Shown here: positions 36,205-44,607 of the stretch, one piece after another
Position numbering within the stretch: the stretch's first letter is position 1
Layout: every line of letters begins with the position of its first letter
Assembly (NCBI GenBank): GCA_031286585.1
Contig: JAITUC010000038.1
Span: 372,001 to 436,000, forward strand
Direction: 5' to 3'
Source of the DNA: Delftia acidovorans
Lineage (GTDB): Bacteria > Pseudomonadota > Gammaproteobacteria > Burkholderiales > Burkholderiaceae_C
Length of the DNA: 64,000 nt
Notes under the pieces: model-generated
Databases searched by the model: none
What the model was told of the DNA's origin: nothing
What the model saw: only the letters and a program-made list of their open reading frames with translations
Translations under genes and position numbers: made by a program

Positions 36205-37992
36205 ATGGATCATCGCCTTCGCCTTCAGGGACTTGCCGTGGCAGCAGCCCTGGCCATGGGTTCAGCCACTGCCTGGGCACTCCCGGGCAAGACCGCAGCC
36301 ACCATCGAGGCGGAATCCCCCGAACCTCCCTCGTCCGACGCCGCCTCTGCGGAAGACGAACGCGCCGCGCTCAACGCCGAGCTGTTCTACGAGATCCTGG
36401 TCGGCGAGATCGCCGCCAGCGAAGGTGCGCTGGGCGACGCCCAGGCCATGATGATGGAGGCCGCACGCACCAGCGGCAGCGAGCAGCTGTATCGGCGTGG
36501 CACCGAATTGGCGCTGCAGTCGCGCTCCGGTGAACGCGCACTGGCCAATGCCCGAGCCTGGCTCGACGCCTTTCCCCAGTCCCGCGACGCCAACCGCTTC
36601 GTGCTCCAGATCCTGGTGGCACTGAACCGCATCGCCGATACCGGCACCTATCTCAAGCGGGAGATCGAGGCCACGCCTGCGCCCTCCAAGCCCGCCACCT
36701 ACCTGGGCATCACCCAGCTCTACAACAATGCCAGCGACAAGGCCTTGGCGGCCGATGTGGTCGAACAGGCCATGGCTGGCGAAACCGACAACCCCGCCAG
36801 CGGCCCCCTTGCCTGGGCCACCATCGGCCACATGCGCCTGGGCGCCGGGCAGAAGGCTGCCGCCATGCAGGCCGTGCAAAAGGCACAGGCACTGACGCCC
36901 GATACCGGCCCCGTGGCCCTGCTGTCCATGGAACTGCTGGAAGCGGGCATGCCCGAGGCGGAGCCCATCGTCAAGCGCTACCTGGCCAAGAATCCTTCGG
37001 CCCAGATGCGCATGGCCTATGCCCGCGTGCTGCTGGGCCAGCAGCGCATGGACGAGGCCCGCCAGCAGTTGGTATCCATCACCGTGGACTCCCCCGACTA
37101 CGCCGAAGCCTGGGCCACGCTGGCCGCGCTGCAACTGCAGTCCAACGATGTGGATGCAGCCCAGGCGTCCGCCGAGCGCTTCGGCAAGCTCGTGCCGCAG
37201 ATTCCTGCCGGTGTGGCGCGCAGTGCCGCCCAGTCCCAGTACTACCTGCTGCAGTCCCAGATTGCAGAAAAGCAGGGCAAGTTCGCCGAGGCGGATGCCC
37301 TGCTGCGCCGCATCGACGACGCGCCCAACCTGCTGAGCGTGCAGGCGCGCCGTGCCGCCCTGCTCGCACGCCAGGGCAAGCTCAAGGAAGCCCGCGCCCT
37401 CATCGAGGCGGTGCCCGCCAGCGGCCCCAGCCAGCAGCGGCTCAAGCGCCTGGCCGAAGTGCAGTTGCTGCGCGATGCCAATCAGAATGCCCAGGCCTAC
37501 GCGCTGCAGGCCGAATTGCAGAAGCAGGACCCCGAAGACGCCGAGCTCGCCTATGACACCGCCCTGCTGGCGGAGCGCATTGGCAAGCATGACGAAATGG
37601 AGCGGCTGCTGCGCGGCATCATCGCGCGCCAGCCCGACTTCCAGCACGCCTACAACGCGCTGGGCTACTCCTTCGCCGAACGCGGCATCCACCTGGCTGA
37701 AGCCGAAAAGCTGGTGAGCAAGGCGCTGGAAATGTCGCCTGGCGATCCCTTCATCACCGACAGCCTCGCCTGGGTGAAATTCCGCCAGGGCGACCTGGAC
37801 GAAGCCCTCAGGCTGCTCGAAAGCGCCTACGCATCCCGCCCCGACGTGGAGATCGCCGCACACCTGGGCGAAGTGCTCTGGGTCAAGGGTGATCGTGAAC
37901 GCGCGCAGAAAATCTGGCGCCAGGGCCAGGCCACCAGCCCCGACAACACGACCCTGCGCGAAACCCTGCGCCGCCTGGGCGTCTCGCTTTGA
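36205..37992 (+). CDS. Exported TPR-repeat protein upstream of lolB
   Basis: A 595-residue protein with a signal peptide (about 1-25, AAALAMGSATAWA) and many tetratricopeptide repeats, the clearest near the C-terminus (HAYNALGYSFAERGIHLAEAEKLVSKALEMSPGDPFITDSLAW and EALRLLESAYASRP, split here across the text). TPR proteins in this genomic position, between mutM and lolB, are common in betaproteobacteria. It is likely a periplasmic scaffold with an unknown partner. The frame stays open upstream, but the signal peptide sets the start. It overlaps the lolB TTG start by three bases. Confidence 0.88.
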   Translation: MDHRLRLQGLAVAAALAMGSATAWALPGKTAATIEAESPEPPSSDAASAEDERAALNAELFYEILVGEIAASEGALGDAQAMMMEAARTSGSEQLYRRGTELALQSRSGERALANARAWLDAFPQSRDANRFVLQILVALNRIADTGTYLKREIEATPAPSKPATYLGITQLYNNASDKALAADVVEQAMAGETDNPASGPLAWATIGHMRLGAGQKAAAMQAVQKAQALTPDTGPVALLSMELLEAGMPEAEPIVKRYLAKNPSAQMRMAYARVLLGQQRMDEARQQLVSITVDSPDYAEAWATLAALQLQSNDVDAAQASAERFGKLVPQIPAGVARSAAQSQYYLLQSQIAEKQGKFAEADALLRRIDDAPNLLSVQARRAALLARQGKLKEARALIEAVPASGPSQQRLKRLAEVQLLRDANQNAQAYALQAELQKQDPEDAELAYDTALLAERIGKHDEMERLLRGIIARQPDFQHAYNALGYSFAERGIHLAEAEKLVSKALEMSPGDPFITDSLAWVKFRQGDLDEALRLLESAYASRPDVEIAAHLGEVLWVKGDRERAQKIWRQGQATSPDNTTLRETLRRLGVSL

Positions 37993-38537
37993 GCCAGCGC
38001 GCCGTGCCCGGGCTGCCGCATACCTCTCTTGCACGACGGCAGCTGTGCGCCACGGCGGCGGCCGCTGCACTGCTGGCCCTGGCCGGCTGCGCCCTGCCGC
38101 CCCGCCAGCTGCAGGCCGACGCAACCGCACCCACCGCTGCAGGCCACTGGGCGGGACGGCTGGCGCTGCAGGTGGAAGATGCGCAAAACCAATCCTTCAG
38201 CGCAGGCTTCGAGCTGCTGGGCACCCCCCAGCGCGGCGAGCTGCTGCTGTTCACTCCCCTGGGCTCGACGCTGGCGCGTCTGCTCTGGGAGCCGGGGCAG
38301 GCAAGCGTGCAGCAAGGCGATGAGCGCAAGACCTCGGATTCGCTGCCCGCACTGGTGCAGGAGCTGACGGGCAGCGATCTGCCGATTGCCGCCCTGTTCG
38401 ACTGGCTGCAGGGCCGGGCCACCGCAGCCGCAGGCTGGCAGGTGGATCTCTCCCGCATGGAGCAGGGGCGCCTGTCCGCCCGGCGCCACGACCCTCAGCC
38501 GCCGGCTGCGCTGCGCATCGTGCTCGACACGCCCTGA
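37989..38537 (+). CDS. lolB: Outer-membrane lipoprotein receptor LolB
   Basis: LolB takes lipoproteins from LolA and inserts them in the outer membrane, completing the pathway begun by LolCD at the start of this window. The signal peptide has lipobox LAGC (Cys34). The mature part begins ALPPRQLQAD and has GHWAGRLALQVED, FELLGTPQRGELLLFTPLGSTLARLLW and LFDWLQGR, the LolB pattern. The 182-residue frame starts at a TTG overlapping the TPR stop. A GTG at 38004 would shorten the signal region to a more usual length and is an equal alternative. ispE follows 69 bases on. Confidence 0.9.
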   Translation: MSQRAVPGLPHTSLARRQLCATAAAAALLALAGCALPPRQLQADATAPTAAGHWAGRLALQVEDAQNQSFSAGFELLGTPQRGELLLFTPLGSTLARLLWEPGQASVQQGDERKTSDSLPALVQELTGSDLPIAALFDWLQGRATAAAGWQVDLSRMEQGRLSARRHDPQPPAALRIVLDTP

Positions 38538-38606
38538 TTTCCGCCGGGCGCGCCTGTTCCATCCCCAGCTGCCGCACCTGCCTTTTTTCCTCATCCTCTC
38601 CAGCCC

Positions 38607-39470
38607 ATGCGCTCGCTCCACGACGTGCCGGCCCCGGCCAAGCTCAACCTGTTCCTCCACATCACCGGCCGCCGCGCCGATGGCTATCACCTGCTGCAAT
38701 CGGTCTTCATGCTGCTGGACTGGCATGACACGCTGCACTTCGACAGGCGCGGCGACAGCCAGATCAGCCGCGAGGACCTGTCGGGCATGGCACTTCCTGC
38801 CGACGATCTCATCGTGCGTGCCGCACGGGCACTGCAGCAGGCGACCGGCTGCAGCGCGGGCGTGCACATCGGCGTGGAAAAGCGCCTGCCGGCGCAGGCC
38901 GGGATGGGCGGCGGCTCGTCGGATGCGGCATCGACCCTCATCGCACTGAACCGCCTGTGGCAGCTGAATCTGACCCGGCGCGAGCTGCAACGCATTGCAC
39001 TGGACCTGGGCGCCGATGTGCCCTTCTTTCTGTGCGGCAACTCCGCCTGGGTGGAAGGCATAGGCGAGCACATCACGCCGCTGGAAAAGGCCCATGCCCT
39101 GCCGCCCCAGCGGTTCGTGGTGGTCAAGCCCGAGGCGGGGCTGGAGACCCTGTCCATCTTCCGCGACGCAACCCTCAAGCGCGATCATGCCCATGCTACA
39201 ATCGAAGACTTTGCTGCAGATCACTATGGCTTTGGCCAAAACGACTTGCAGCCTGTCGCCGAAAGGCTGCAGCCTGAAGTGAAAAAAGCCATCGATTGGC
39301 TGAACTCATTCAAACTGCATGCTAGAATGACGGGCTCAGGAAGTGCGGTATTTGCACCACTGACGCAAACGATTGACCTAAAGGATGCCCCTGGCGCCTG
39401 GAATGTCAGAGTTTGCAGCAATCTGCAGGCCCATCCCCTCAAGGATTGGCTCAAAGATGAAAGTTTTTAG
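38607..39470 (+). CDS. ispE: 4-diphosphocytidyl-2-C-methyl-D-erythritol kinase IspE
   Basis: A 287-residue GHMP kinase of the non-mevalonate isoprenoid pathway. The substrate motif PAPAKLNLFLHITGRRADGYH opens the protein, the ATP loop LPAQAGMGGGSSDAAS is at about residues 94-109, and the third motif MTGSGSAVFAPL is near 238-249. lolB-ispE-tRNA-Gln-prs is a common betaproteobacterial order. The last 250 bases are noticeably less G+C-rich than the rest of the gene and hold possible promoters for the downstream tRNA. Confidence 0.96.
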   Translation: MRSLHDVPAPAKLNLFLHITGRRADGYHLLQSVFMLLDWHDTLHFDRRGDSQISREDLSGMALPADDLIVRAARALQQATGCSAGVHIGVEKRLPAQAGMGGGSSDAASTLIALNRLWQLNLTRRELQRIALDLGADVPFFLCGNSAWVEGIGEHITPLEKAHALPPQRFVVVKPEAGLETLSIFRDATLKRDHAHATIEDFAADHYGFGQNDLQPVAERLQPEVKKAIDWLNSFKLHARMTGSGSAVFAPLTQTIDLKDAPGAWNVRVCSNLQAHPLKDWLKDESF

Positions 39471-39473
39471 GCT
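39446..39473 (+). promoter_or_regulatory. Possible promoter of tRNA-Gln-prs
   Basis: TTGGCT (39446-39451) and TAGGCT (39468-39473) are separated by 16 bases at the very end of ispE, 27 bases before the tRNA. The match is modest. Confidence 0.35.
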
Positions 39474-39499
39474 GTCTGCCTGCGGCAGAAGGCCTGTGT

Positions 39500-39576
39500 A
39501 GGGGAGTCGCCAAGTTGGTAAAGGCACCGGATTTTGATTCCGGCATGCGAGGGTTCGAGTCCTTCCTCCCCTGCCA
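39500..39576 (+). tRNA. tRNA-Gln (anticodon UUG)
   Basis: A 77-base cloverleaf: acceptor AGGGGAG pairs with CTCCCCT, anticodon stem CCGGA/TCCGG with loop TTTTGAT gives UUG, T-loop TTCGAGT, discriminator G, and CCA encoded. It lies 29 bases after ispE and 44 bases before prs, so it may be processed from the prs transcript. Confidence 0.95.
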
Positions 39577-39620
39577 AACGTCTTTCGCGTCAAGGCAAAC
39601 CCATCGTACTGGGGCGCTCA

Positions 39621-40580
39621 ATGCATTCACATCATCCTGACATCATGGTCTTCACCGGCAATGCCAATCCTGGCATGGCCACTGAAATCGTTCAGCATCT
39701 CGGCACCACGCTGGGCGCAGCCGACGTGGGTCGCTTCTCCGATGGAGAAGTCGCCGTCGAGATCAAGCAGAACGTGCGTACACGCGACGTCTTCGTCGTG
39801 CAATCCACCTGCGCACCGACCAACGACAACCTGATGGAACTGCTGGTCATGGTGGACGCGCTCAAGCGTGCATCGGCCGAGCGCATCTGCGCGGTGATTC
39901 CCTACTTCGGCTACGCACGCCAGGACCGCCGCCCGCGTTCCACCCGCGTGCCGATCACGGCCAAGGTCGTGGCCAACATGCTGCAGGCCGTGGGCGTCGA
40001 GCGCGTCCTGACCATGGACCTGCACGCAGACCAGATCCAGGGCTTCTTCGACATCCCCGTGGACAACATCTATGCCACGCCGGTGCTGCTGGGCGATCTG
40101 CGCCAGAAGAACTACGAAGACCTGATCGTCGTCTCCCCTGACGTCGGCGGCGTGGTCCGCGCACGTGCGCTGGCCAAGCAGCTCGGCTGCGACCTGGCCA
40201 TCATCGACAAGCGTCGCCCCAAGGCGAATGTCTCCGAAGTCATGCACGTCATCGGCGATATCGACGGCCGCAACTGCGTGATCATGGATGACATGATCGA
40301 CACCGCCGGCACGCTGGTGAAGGCGGCCGAAGTGCTCAAGCAGCGCGGCGCCAAGAGTGTCTATGCCTACTGCACGCACCCGATCTTCTCGGGCCCGGCC
40401 ATCGAGCGCATCGGCAACGGCAATGCCCTGGACGAGGTCGTGGTGACCAACACCATTCCCCTGAGCACCGAAGCACAGGCCTGCGGCAAGATCCGCCAGC
40501 TGTCCGTGGCCCCCCTGATTGCCCAGACGATCCAGCGGATTTCCACCGGCGATTCGGTGCTGAGCCTGTTCTCTGAATAA
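39621..40580 (+). CDS. prs: Ribose-phosphate pyrophosphokinase
   Basis: A 319-residue PRPP synthase, feeding nucleotide, histidine, tryptophan and NAD synthesis. Conserved parts are NANPGMATEIVQHLG, GRFSDGEV, the STCAPTNDNLMELLVMVDAL block, PYFGYARQDRR and the PRPP loop VIMDDMIDTAGT. The ATG at 39621 gives a family-typical length; a second ATG at 39645 is an alternative. The next gene is rplY, after a TTCG-loop hairpin. Confidence 0.96.
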   Translation: MHSHHPDIMVFTGNANPGMATEIVQHLGTTLGAADVGRFSDGEVAVEIKQNVRTRDVFVVQSTCAPTNDNLMELLVMVDALKRASAERICAVIPYFGYARQDRRPRSTRVPITAKVVANMLQAVGVERVLTMDLHADQIQGFFDIPVDNIYATPVLLGDLRQKNYEDLIVVSPDVGGVVRARALAKQLGCDLAIIDKRRPKANVSEVMHVIGDIDGRNCVIMDDMIDTAGTLVKAAEVLKQRGAKSVYAYCTHPIFSGPAIERIGNGNALDEVVVTNTIPLSTEAQACGKIRQLSVAPLIAQTIQRISTGDSVLSLFSE

Positions 40581-40607
40581 AATACCGGCCCCTGTGGTCG
40601 GAACCCA

Positions 40608-40631
40608 GCAAACCTCCTTCGGGAGGTTTGC
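40608..40631 (+). terminator. TTCG-loop hairpin after prs
   Basis: A perfect 10-bp stem (GCAAACCTCC with GGAGGTTTGC) with TTCG tetraloop, 28 bases after the prs stop. No T run follows, so it may stabilise the 3' end or partly terminate before rplY. Confidence 0.6.
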
Positions 40632-40753
40632 GCGTTCCGGAGTGGTTTCAGAACCATTCCGGGACACCGCAAGAGCAGCCTGCTCCGCATCGGACAGGCG
40701 TTCTTTTATCAACGGATGAGGCTGGTCGCGGTCCATCCATCTAGGAGTTAGTT

Positions 40754-41383
40754 ATGCAATTCGTCGCTTTTGAGCGCGCCAAGCAAGGTACGGGTGCGAG
40801 CCGCCGTCTGCGCAATTCGGGCAAGGCCCCTGGCATCGTCTACGGCGGTGCTGCCGAAGCCCAACTGATCGAAATCGATCACAACGCCCTGTGGCACGCC
40901 CTGAAGAAGGAAGTGTTCCACTCCAGCATCCTGGACATGGAAGTCAACGGCCAGACCTCCAAGGTCGTGCTGCGCGACGTGCAGTTCCACCCCTACAAGC
41001 AGCTGATCCTGCACGTCGACTTCCAGCGCGTTGACGACAAGACCAAGGTTCACCTGAAGGTGCCGCTGCACTTCGAAGGCATGGAACAGTCCCAGGCCGT
41101 CAAGGTCGAGAACTGCACGATCACTCCCCTGATCCATGAACTGGACGTGGTGTGCATGCCCGCCCAACTGCCCGAGTTCATCACCGTGGACCTGAGCGGC
41201 CTGACTTCCAAGTCCACCCTGGGCCTGCAAGGCCTCAAGCTGCCCAACGGCGTGAAGGCCGTGGTGCGTGGTTCCAACAAGAACCCTGCCCTGATCTCCA
41301 TCAAGCTGCCCGAAGTGGCTCCTGATGCATCCGCAGCTCCCGCAGCAGCCCCGGCCGCTCCGGCCAAGAAGGGCAAGAAGTAA
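40754..41383 (+). CDS. rplY: 50S ribosomal protein L25/general stress protein Ctc
   Basis: A 209-residue long-form L25 (Ctc type), which binds 5S rRNA. The N-terminal L25 domain is about residues 1-92 (FERAKQGTGASRRLRNSGKAPGIVYGG), followed by the C-terminal TL5/Ctc beta domain and an Ala-rich tail ending KKGKK. The AGGAG site at 40743-40747 sets the start. The G+C content and codon choice look typical of a highly expressed gene. pth follows after a terminator. Confidence 0.95.
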   Translation: MQFVAFERAKQGTGASRRLRNSGKAPGIVYGGAAEAQLIEIDHNALWHALKKEVFHSSILDMEVNGQTSKVVLRDVQFHPYKQLILHVDFQRVDDKTKVHLKVPLHFEGMEQSQAVKVENCTITPLIHELDVVCMPAQLPEFITVDLSGLTSKSTLGLQGLKLPNGVKAVVRGSNKNPALISIKLPEVAPDASAAPAAAPAAPAKKGKK

Positions 41384-41424
41384 TTCTTGGCTTTCCCTTG
41401 CGGTGGCCCCGGCTGCCGCAAACC

Positions 41425-41457
41425 TGCAAAAGGCCCACCTCGCGTGGGCCTTTTGCA
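41425..41457 (+). terminator. Terminator after rplY
   Basis: A 14-bp stem (core AAAAGGCCCAC with GTGGGCCTTTT) and 5-base loop CTCGC. The T run is within the right arm, a common bidirectional layout. Confidence 0.8.
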
Positions 41458-41509
41458 TGGGTGAGTCCCCACACCCGCCTGCTGCGGCCGCCATGGAGAT
41501 AATCGCCCG

Positions 41510-42133
41510 ATGATCAAATTGTTTGTCGGCCTGGGCAACCCCGGGCCGGAGTATGAGGACACCCGCCACAACGCGGGCTTTTGGTGGATCGATGCGCTGG
41601 CGCGCGAGCTCAAGGTCCATCTGGTGCCCGAGCGCAGCTACTTCGGCCTCATGGCCCGTGCCAGCGTGCGCGGCGAGAACGTCTGGCTGCTGCAGCCGCA
41701 GACCTTCATGAACCTGTCGGGCAAATCGGTGGGCGCGCTGGCGCGCTTCTTCAAGATCCAGCCCGAGGAAGTCCTCGTGGTCCATGACGAACTGGACTTC
41801 GAGCCCGGCCAGGTCAAGCTCAAGCGCGGCGGCAGCCACGGCGGCCACAACGGTCTGCGCGATATCCATGCCCAGCTGGGCTCGGCCGACTACTGGCGGC
41901 TGCGCATCGGCATAGGCCATCCGGGCCACAAGGCCGAAGTCGCCAACTGGGTGCTCAAGAAGCCCGCTCCCGACCAGCGCCAGCTGATCGAGGACAGCAT
42001 CGCCCACTCGCTCAAGGCCTGGCCCGAGCTGCAGGCCGGCAACATGGACAAGGCAACCCTGCTGATCCACACCACCAAGCCGCCGCGCCCCAAGCCCGCA
42101 CGCCCGGCCACGGCCGAGAGCGACAAGGGCTGA
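41510..42133 (+). CDS. pth: Peptidyl-tRNA hydrolase
   Basis: A 207-residue Pth that recycles peptidyl-tRNA. Asn10 and catalytic His20 are in VGLGNPGPEYEDTRHNAGFW; MNLSGKSVGAL and the HDELDFEPGQVKLKRGGSHGGHNGLR block complete the active site. A short Lys/Pro-rich tail ends the protein. The gene follows rplY as in most betaproteobacteria. Confidence 0.97.
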   Translation: MIKLFVGLGNPGPEYEDTRHNAGFWWIDALARELKVHLVPERSYFGLMARASVRGENVWLLQPQTFMNLSGKSVGALARFFKIQPEEVLVVHDELDFEPGQVKLKRGGSHGGHNGLRDIHAQLGSADYWRLRIGIGHPGHKAEVANWVLKKPAPDQRQLIEDSIAHSLKAWPELQAGNMDKATLLIHTTKPPRPKPARPATAESDKG

Positions 42134-42137
42134 GCGT

Positions 42138-42401
42138 TCAGGAAGAAGCGGGAGCCTGGGACTGCAGGCGCAGGTATTTCTGCATCAGCGTCTCGCGGTC
42201 TTCCACATGGGCGGGATTCACGGGAATGCAGGCCACCGGGCAGATCTGCACGCACTGGGGCTCAACGAAATGGCCCACGCACTCCGTGCACTTGCTGTGC
42301 TCGATCTCGTAGTACTCCTCGCCCATGGAGATCGCATCGTTCGGGCACTCGGGCTCGCAGACATCGCAGTTGATGCATTCGTCGGTGATCATCAAAGCCA
42401 T
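42138..42401 (-). CDS. yfhL: YfhL-type 2[4Fe-4S] ferredoxin
   Basis: An 87-residue ferredoxin. The first cluster motif is CINCDVCEPECP, and the second is CTECVGHFVEPQCVQICPVACI, the spaced variant with an insertion seen in YfhL/FdX-type (Alvin) ferredoxins. A GAGGGA ribosome site upstream supports this start rather than the ATG at 42428. Its redox partners are unknown. The stop is 4 bases from the pth stop on the opposite strand (convergent). Confidence 0.93.
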   Translation of the reverse strand: MALMITDECINCDVCEPECPNDAISMGEEYYEIEHSKCTECVGHFVEPQCVQICPVACIPVNPAHVEDRETLMQKYLRLQSQAPASS

Positions 42402-42709
42402 GGCAGGTCCCTCGCAAGTGCCAGCCACGCTCCGGGCCAGGCGGGCCCATGCGCCCCGGACGGGCCTTGCAGCAAGGTGGCATCAGTCATCCCGCCATTA
42501 TCCTGTCCGCCACATAAGCATGGAGGCTGCACGGGCAAGCCCGGCGCCCTGAAATCGATGGCTGCGTCTCCGTCCATCGGGGCCCTGCCGCTTCAAAGGC
42601 CGCTATGCTGCGCGCATGGGCCGTGCGCAGTACCATTCGGGCCCTTCCAAGAACAACCCATCCACTCCGCCGACGTGACCGCCACCCACCCTGCCGAGGC
42701 CGATTGCCC
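42402..42709. other. 308-base divergent gap between the ferredoxin and dpp-type genes
   Basis: No gene with family support. On the minus strand, GATAAT (42502-42497) could be the -10 of the ferredoxin. For the ABC transporter side I see no convincing promoter. There are several G+C-rich partial inverted repeats but no regular terminator. Confidence 0.6.
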
Positions 42710-43672
42710 ATGAGCATCTTTCTGCTCAAGCGCCTGCTGATGCTGGCAGCCACGCTGCTGGGCGCATCGGCCGTGGTGTTCGGCGTGCTGGAAGTGCTTC
42801 CCGGCAATGCCGCCCAGACGCTGATGGGCCCCGATGCCGCGCCCGAGGCCGTGCAGGCGCTGGCGGTGCAACTGGGCCTGGACCAGCCGGCCTGGCAGCG
42901 TTACCTGCAGTGGCTGCAGGGGCTGCTGCACGGTGACATGGGCCTGAGCTACGCCTACAGCACGCCGGTCAGCGATCTGGTGCTCGAGCGGCTGGCCGTC
43001 ACCGTGCCGCTGGCCGTGATGGCCATGCTCATCACGACCGTGCTGGCACTGGCCGCCGGCATCTATGCCGCATCGCGCCACAACCGCTGGGGCGACCTGG
43101 GCGTCATGGGCCTGGCCCAGGTCGGCATCGCCATCCCCAATTTCTGGTTTGCCATCCTGCTGATCCTGGTGTTCTCGGTGAAGCTGCAATGGTTTTCCGC
43201 CGGCGGCTTTCCCGGCTGGAGCGAGGCCGACGGGGGCGGCCCGCTGCAGGCACTGCAGGCGCTGCTGCTGCCGGCCATCTCGCTGGCCGTGGTGCAGGCG
43301 GCCATCCTGGCGCGCATCACGCGCTCGGCCGTGCTGGAGGTGCTGCGCGAGGACTTCGTGCGCACGGCCCGCGCCAAGGGCCTGTCGCGCCGCGCCGTGC
43401 TGTGGGGCCATGTGCTGCGCAACGCCATGATTCCCGTGCTCACGGTCATGGGCCTGCAGTTCGCCCAGCTGCTGGCCGGCACCATCGTGGTGGAGAACGT
43501 GTTCTACCTGCCGGGCCTGGGCCGGCTGATCTTCCAGTCCATCGCCAACCGCGACCTGATCGTGGTGCGCAACTGCGTGCTGCTGCTGGCAGCCATGGTG
43601 GTGGTCATCAACTTCATCGTGGACGTGCTGTACGCGGCCATTGATCCGCGCATCGAGGCCAGCGACGTATGA
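42710..43672 (+). CDS. Dipeptide/oligopeptide ABC transporter permease (DppB-like)
   Basis: A 320-residue inner-membrane permease. Six membrane segments are visible, the first at residues about 9-29 (MLAATLLGASAVVFGVLEVLPG). The cytoplasmic coupling motif (EAA loop) is DFVRTARAKGLSRRAVLWGHVLRNAMIPV, here about residues 221-249, and VENVFYLPGLGRL follows. The gene opens a five-gene transporter cluster and its stop overlaps the next permease by 4 bases. The substrate could be peptides, nickel or glutathione; the amidase behind the cluster hints at a peptide or amide. Confidence 0.92.
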   Translation: MSIFLLKRLLMLAATLLGASAVVFGVLEVLPGNAAQTLMGPDAAPEAVQALAVQLGLDQPAWQRYLQWLQGLLHGDMGLSYAYSTPVSDLVLERLAVTVPLAVMAMLITTVLALAAGIYAASRHNRWGDLGVMGLAQVGIAIPNFWFAILLILVFSVKLQWFSAGGFPGWSEADGGGPLQALQALLLPAISLAVVQAAILARITRSAVLEVLREDFVRTARAKGLSRRAVLWGHVLRNAMIPVLTVMGLQFAQLLAGTIVVENVFYLPGLGRLIFQSIANRDLIVVRNCVLLLAAMVVVINFIVDVLYAAIDPRIEASDV

Positions 43673-44592
43673 GCCAGCCGCACAGCCCTCCTTCGCCCTC
43701 TCCCGCCGCCCCGCCACCGGACCACCGGCCCACGCGGGCCGTCACGCTGGGCGCACCCGCAGGACCGGTCCGGCGCATGCTGGGCCACCGCAGCTTCCTG
43801 CTGGGAGCGGTGCTGACCGCGCTGCTGCTGCTCACGGCCCTGCTGTCTTTCTGGTGGACGCCGGGCTCCGCCTACGACATGGACATGGACGCCAAGCTGG
43901 CCGCACCGGGCGCGCTGCACTGGCTGGGCACCGACGCCTATGGGCGGGACGTGGCCTCGCTGCTGTTCCTGGGCGCGCGCAGCTCCATCCTGGTCGGCGT
44001 GATTGCCGTGGGCATCGGGCTGTCGGTGGGCGTGGCGCTGGGCCTGGTCGCGGCGGCCTGCAGGGGCTGGGTGGAAGAGGCCATCATGCGGCTGGCCGAT
44101 TTCAGCTTTGCCTTTCCCGCGCTGCTGTCGGCCATCATGCTCACGGCCGTGTTCGGCGCGGGCATCGTCAACGCCATCATTGCCATCGGCATCTTCAACA
44201 TCCCCACCTTCGCGCGCATCACGCGGGCGTCGGCCAAGGCCGTGTGGGCTCGCGAATACGTGCTGGCCGCACGCGCCTGCGGCCATGGCCGCGCCAGCAT
44301 CACCTGGCGCCATGTGCTGCCCAACATCCTGCCGGTGCTGGTGGTGCAGGCCACCATCCAGTTCGCGCTGGCCATTCTGGCCGAGGCAGCCCTGTCCTAT
44401 CTGGGCCTGGGCACGCAGCCACCCCAGGCCTCCTGGGGCCGCATGCTCAGCGAGGCGCAGACCCTCATGTTCCAGGCACCGCTGCTGGCCGTGTGGCCGG
44501 GCCTGGCCATTGCGCTGTCGGTGCTAGGACTCAACCTGCTGGGCGACGGGCTGCGCGACCTGCTCGACCCGCGCCTGTCGCGCCAGCGCTGA
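43669..44592 (+). CDS. Dipeptide/oligopeptide ABC transporter permease (DppC-like)
   Basis: A 307-residue permease with a Pro-rich cytoplasmic N-terminus (about 1-30), membrane segments from residue 42 on, the DppC feature HWLGTDAYGRDVASLLFLGARSS, and the coupling loop REYVLAARACGHGRASITWRHVLPN. The ATG overlaps the stop of the DppB-like gene (ATGA). Confidence 0.92.
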   Translation: MSQPHSPPSPSPAAPPPDHRPTRAVTLGAPAGPVRRMLGHRSFLLGAVLTALLLLTALLSFWWTPGSAYDMDMDAKLAAPGALHWLGTDAYGRDVASLLFLGARSSILVGVIAVGIGLSVGVALGLVAAACRGWVEEAIMRLADFSFAFPALLSAIMLTAVFGAGIVNAIIAIGIFNIPTFARITRASAKAVWAREYVLAARACGHGRASITWRHVLPNILPVLVVQATIQFALAILAEAALSYLGLGTQPPQASWGRMLSEAQTLMFQAPLLAVWPGLAIALSVLGLNLLGDGLRDLLDPRLSRQR

Positions 44593-44607
44593 GGAAGGCA
44601 CGCGCCC

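Noticed and set aside
40608..40631. TTCG hairpin after prs as a full Rho-independent terminator
   Set aside because: The stem is good but no T run follows, so I call it a hairpin with uncertain termination only.
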